The position numbers and the translations under genes are program-made. 64,000 nt of DNA from Pedobacter chinensis (lineage in GTDB: Bacteria > Bacteroidota > Bacteroidia > Sphingobacteriales > Sphingobacteriaceae): positions 62,001-126,000 of the forward strand of contig NZ_QPKV01000014.1 in NCBI RefSeq assembly GCF_003339865.1, read 5' to 3'. How positions within the stretch are numbered: position 1 is the stretch's first letter; every line of letters starts with the position of its first letter. The notes below the pieces were generated by a model. It saw only the letters and a program-made list of their open reading frames with translations, ran no database searches and had not been told where the DNA came from. Shown piece after piece: positions 61,368-64,000 of this stretch.

Positions 61368-61442
61368 ACGTGGGCCAATAATTAAAAAATTGACCCACGT
61401 TATGTGGCATGTGGACAAAATATCTAAAAACTGACCCACGTA
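61368..61442. repeat. 75-base operator-like repeat, copy 2, downstream of fic
   Basis: The first 53 bases are identical to copy 1 at 60126-60178, then the sequences diverge (ATATCTAAAA versus AAAGCTTAAA) before a final minus-oriented half-site (ACTGACCCACGTA). The same orientation as copy 1 makes the pair direct repeats enclosing fic. It begins 16 bases after the fic stop codon. Confidence 0.85.
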
Positions 61443-61604
61443 TGGACTATAGAAACCTTACCCTTCTATCTTTTTGAGAAAAAATTTTGGAAAGCACCTG
61501 ACAAGTGTTTTAGAAATTTAGAATCGCAAAAAATTAAATCCTATTACAGCAACAATTCTAAACCCTTTCCCAATTGCTTTGTTAATTATTAAAACACCTT
61601 AATC

Positions 61605-62156
61605 ATGGACAAAGAAAAACTGATACAAGAAGCTTATCTTGTTGCACATAAAATAGAAGAAAACGGGAACTTCCCTAACAATCCGAATTTACCTTTAATG
61701 ATTTATAAAGGGGCCTTTTTAATTCATCCTGATGAAACAGAAGAGGTAATAAAAAAAGTTTTTGCCAAAAATGGTTACACCAATGCATGGGTAGATGGCA
61801 TTTTCGATTACCAGCATTACCATAGCAATACCCACGAAGTAATGGGAGTGTACTGTGGCAAAGCCGACGTGCAATTTGGCGGCGATCACGGCGTTTGCAT
61901 TGAACTGGATAAAGGTGATGTTGTCGTGATTCCGGCGGGTGTTGCACACATGAAATTAAACTCGAGTGATGACTTTACGGTTGTTGGCGCTTACCCCAAT
62001 GGAACGGATTATAACATCAAATATGGCAGGCCTGAAGAGCGCCCGGAAGCAGATGAAGATATTGCTAAAGTAAAAAATCCGGAAAGTGATCCTGTTTATG
62101 GCAGCAAGGGTCATTTGTTTGAATGCTGGTACAATCAAAAATGCGCAAATGTTTAA
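61605..62156 (+). CDS. Cupin domain protein (YjlB-like)
   Basis: A 183-residue single-cupin protein. The metal motif is YQHYHSNTHEVMGVYCGKA (His, His and Glu-type positions) and the second strand pair is VVIPAGVAHMKL (His). The N-terminal YLVAHKIEENGNFPNNPNLPLMIYKG and GTDYNIKYGRPEERPEADED suit the YjlB family. Its reaction is unknown. It lies about 160 bases behind the downstream fic repeat and is apparently single. Confidence 0.88.
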   Translation: MDKEKLIQEAYLVAHKIEENGNFPNNPNLPLMIYKGAFLIHPDETEEVIKKVFAKNGYTNAWVDGIFDYQHYHSNTHEVMGVYCGKADVQFGGDHGVCIELDKGDVVVIPAGVAHMKLNSSDDFTVVGAYPNGTDYNIKYGRPEERPEADEDIAKVKNPESDPVYGSKGHLFECWYNQKCANV

Positions 62157-62224
62157 AACTCTTTCTATTTTAAAGACTAAAATTCTTTAATTTTCGCGTT
62201 TTAAACACACTACACCTGATATTA

Positions 62225-63454
62225 ATGAATTTTAAATATATATGTTCAGCATTTGCACTCTCTGTAACTTTATTAACCGCTTGTAATAGCAAAAAATCAG
62301 AAGAGAAGAAAGCCGCTGACGCTAAAGTCCGTGTAAAAGAAGATGACAAAGCGGACAGTCTTTTAATTGCTTACGACCCTGCAAAAGGCGATAAATGGAT
62401 TGCCGATTTCGTTCAGAATCTACACAAAAAATATGGTTTCAATGGAAATATGCTGGTGGCTAAGGATGGAAAAATTCTTTATGAAAAAGCCATTGGCTGG
62501 GCAGATTATTTGCGCCGTGATAGTTTGAAAATCAACTCGGAATTTGAACTTGCTTCCATTACTAAAACGTTTACCGGAACTGCAATTATGCAGTTGGTGG
62601 AGGCAGGAAAGCTTTCTTTGGATGATAACGTTAAAAAATTCTTTCCTGATTTTCCTTATGAAGGTATCACGATCAAACTATTGCTTACCCATCGCAGCGG
62701 AATGATGAATTATGTTTACTTTATTGATGACATTTGGCGCAAGGAAAAACGCAATATGAAGAAGGGTGTTACCAATCAGGAGGTAATGAATATCATTGCC
62801 GAGCGGAAACCAAATCCCTATGTAAAGCCTGATAACCGCTTCCATTATAACAATTCTAATTTCATGGTGTTGGGTGCCATTATTGAAAAAGTAACTGGTA
62901 AAAGGTATTCACAATATATGATGGAGCATATTTTCAAACCTGCAGGAATGAAAAACACACATGTTTACAGCACAACAGAGTATGAAAAAATTCCTGTTGA
63001 CGTTGTTGGACACGATCGTACCTGGAGATATTCAGTAGCGCAAAATTTTTTAGACGGCCCCGTAGGAGACAAAGGTATTTACAGTACCGTTCATGATTTG
63101 GTGCTTTATGATAAGTATCTGAAAAATGGCCGTTTGTTAGCGAAAAAAAGTACGGATTCCTCTTATGTAGGCCGTAATAAGCCTGTAAATGGTCATTTTA
63201 ATTATGGGTATGGCTGGCGAATGTTTGAAGGTAAAAATATGGACAAAGTTGTTTATCATACGGGTTGGTGGCACGGTTTCCGTCATATTTATGTTCGCGA
63301 TTTAGATAAAAATATTATCGTTATTTTCCTCGGGAATTTAACTAATGGAAGTTTAGTGCATCTTGATGAATTGTACAAACATTTAAATATGCCAATTATT
63401 CGTAAAGGTGCTTATCATGGTAATGGCAGCTTGCCAGGCAGCGATGAAGATTAA
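62225..63454 (+). CDS. Serine hydrolase of the beta-lactamase/class C family, lipoprotein
   Basis: A 409-residue lipoprotein: signal YICSAFALSVTLLTAC (lipobox TAC). The class C fold shows the SxxK motif ASITK (Ser111, Lys114), the Y-x-N-type FHYNNSNFMVLG and the final H-x-G-like YHTGWWHGF. Such proteins are usually D-alanyl-D-alanine peptidases or esterases rather than antibiotic-destroying enzymes. The N-terminal tail is highly charged (SEEKKAADAKVRVKEDDKAD). It starts 68 bases after the cupin gene. Confidence 0.92.
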   Translation: MNFKYICSAFALSVTLLTACNSKKSEEKKAADAKVRVKEDDKADSLLIAYDPAKGDKWIADFVQNLHKKYGFNGNMLVAKDGKILYEKAIGWADYLRRDSLKINSEFELASITKTFTGTAIMQLVEAGKLSLDDNVKKFFPDFPYEGITIKLLLTHRSGMMNYVYFIDDIWRKEKRNMKKGVTNQEVMNIIAERKPNPYVKPDNRFHYNNSNFMVLGAIIEKVTGKRYSQYMMEHIFKPAGMKNTHVYSTTEYEKIPVDVVGHDRTWRYSVAQNFLDGPVGDKGIYSTVHDLVLYDKYLKNGRLLAKKSTDSSYVGRNKPVNGHFNYGYGWRMFEGKNMDKVVYHTGWWHGFRHIYVRDLDKNIIVIFLGNLTNGSLVHLDELYKHLNMPIIRKGAYHGNGSLPGSDED

Positions 63455-63528
63455 TTTATAATGTCCTAAAAAAGATGATATTAAAAACAATTTCCTGTAA
63501 TTTCAATTTATTATAAAAACAACAGATT

Positions 63529-63834
63529 ATGTTCGATAAATTATTTGCGGCACAACAAAAGGCCGAAGAAATTAAGAAACGTTTGGATACCATTTCTGTA
63601 TACGGCGAGGTTGAAAATGGTGCGATCAAAATTACCGCAACAGCTAACAAAGCAATAACGGGGATTGCAATTGATGAAGATTTCTTAAAAAACGCCGATA
63701 AGGAAGAGCTGGAAGAACTATTACTTACCGCTATTAATAAGGCGCTGGCAAGTGCAGAACAAGTGAGTAATGCAGAAATGCAGTCATCTGCAAAAGATAT
63801 GCTTGGCGGTTTAGGCGGCATGTTCGGGCAGTAA
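63529..63834 (+). CDS. YbaB/EbfC family nucleoid-associated protein
   Basis: A 101-residue protein with an N-terminal helix (MFDKLFAAQQKAEEIKKRL), a beta-strand middle (VENGAIKITATANKAITGIAID) and a helical, Gly-ending tail (KDMLGGLGGMFGQ), the pattern of YbaB/EbfC. It forms dimers that bind DNA and, in many genomes, sits by recR or dnaX; neither is visible here. The family's usual glycine/methionine-rich tail is present, so the gene looks whole. Confidence 0.93.
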   Translation: MFDKLFAAQQKAEEIKKRLDTISVYGEVENGAIKITATANKAITGIAIDEDFLKNADKEELEELLLTAINKALASAEQVSNAEMQSSAKDMLGGLGGMFGQ

Positions 63835-63899
63835 AAATTGTTCTATGTTTAATTGTTATCAGGCTTTATCACTGATACGCAAATTTTGATATTAATACT

Positions 63900-64000
63900 A
63901 TGAAATATACCTATTACGGGCAATCTTGTTTCTTATTGGAAACAACTGACAAAAAGCTATTATTCGATCCGTTTATCACTCAAAATCCATTAGCCAAAGC
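63900..64000 (+). CDS. UPF0173 metal-dependent hydrolase, 3' end cut by window
   Basis: The first 33 codons of a metallo-beta-lactamase-fold protein are visible: MKYTYYGQSCFLLETTDKKL, then LFDPFITQNPLAK. This start (YGQSCFLLE, LLFDPF) is typical of UPF0173 hydrolases. The gene runs off the window at 64000, so catalytic histidines are not seen. Confidence 0.85.
   Translation, partial: MKYTYYGQSCFLLETTDKKLLFDPFITQNPLAK

Overview
The window reads as an ordinary chromosomal segment of a Bacteroidota bacterium of the Sphingobacteriaceae type, most likely Pedobacter or a close relative. The basis is AT-rich DNA, several Bacteroidota-style promoter elements (TTTG, about 19-20 bases, TAnnTTTG), weak Shine-Dalgarno sequences, families common in that group (DUF4407, YtxH plus holin-like pair, M61, M13 and M28 secreted peptidases, cyanophycin genes, ceramidase-like protein) and many intergenic palindromic repeats. 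The genus is an inference. I saw no rRNA, tRNA, CRISPR array, prophage or intact insertion sequence.

Layout. 1-1260: end of a lipoprotein amidase, then a duplicated 170-190 bp repeat that carries a fossil copy of the glnS 3' end. 1.2-9.2 kb: glnS, a B12-binding mutase subunit with an enoyl-CoA hydratase, a sigma-54 response regulator, an AI-2E-type permease, and a YtxH/holin-like/unknown stress-type cluster. 9.4-13.3 kb: tyrosine phosphatase, ThuA protein and two different L,D-transpeptidases whose stop codons overlap. 13.3-21.3 kb, minus strand: a GHKL ATPase, a DUF2235 hydrolase, a peptidoglycan amidase, a membrane class III nucleotide cyclase, an acyltransferase and small enzymes. 21.5-40.4 kb: secreted nuclease-like and oxidoreductase proteins, galactose-mutarotase-like protein, many peptidases (PepT, M14, rhomboid, M61, M28), a dipeptide epimerase, and two large tandem-repeat blocks (316 bp and about 246 bp units). 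40.6-46.6 kb: a cyanophycin module, cphA on one strand facing away from cphB and an isoaspartyl peptidase. 46.8-52.6 kb: Prc protease, SPFH protein, M13 peptidase. 53-57 kb: small membrane proteins, an XRE regulator, CapA and NlpC/P60. 57.3-60 kb: pyruvate dehydrogenase E1 alpha and E2. 60.1-61.4 kb: a Fic gene bracketed by two nearly identical repeats. 61.6-64 kb: cupin, serine hydrolase, YbaB and the start of a UPF0173 hydrolase.

The dominant theme is cell-wall turnover and peptide use: two Amidase_2 enzymes, two L,D-transpeptidases, NlpC/P60, L-Ala-D/L-Glu-type epimerase, and at least eight proteases or peptidases. Cyanophycin storage and breakdown fits with this nitrogen economy.

The most unusual things are: (1) an almost identical 84 bp leader in front of the M28 and M13 peptidase genes, 13 kb apart, containing a chain of overlapping mini-ORFs; (2) the Fic gene flanked by direct copies of a 75 bp block made of alternating GTGGGCCAAT half-sites; (3) the duplicated glnS tail; (4) small, easily missed genes at 53.7-54.7 kb.
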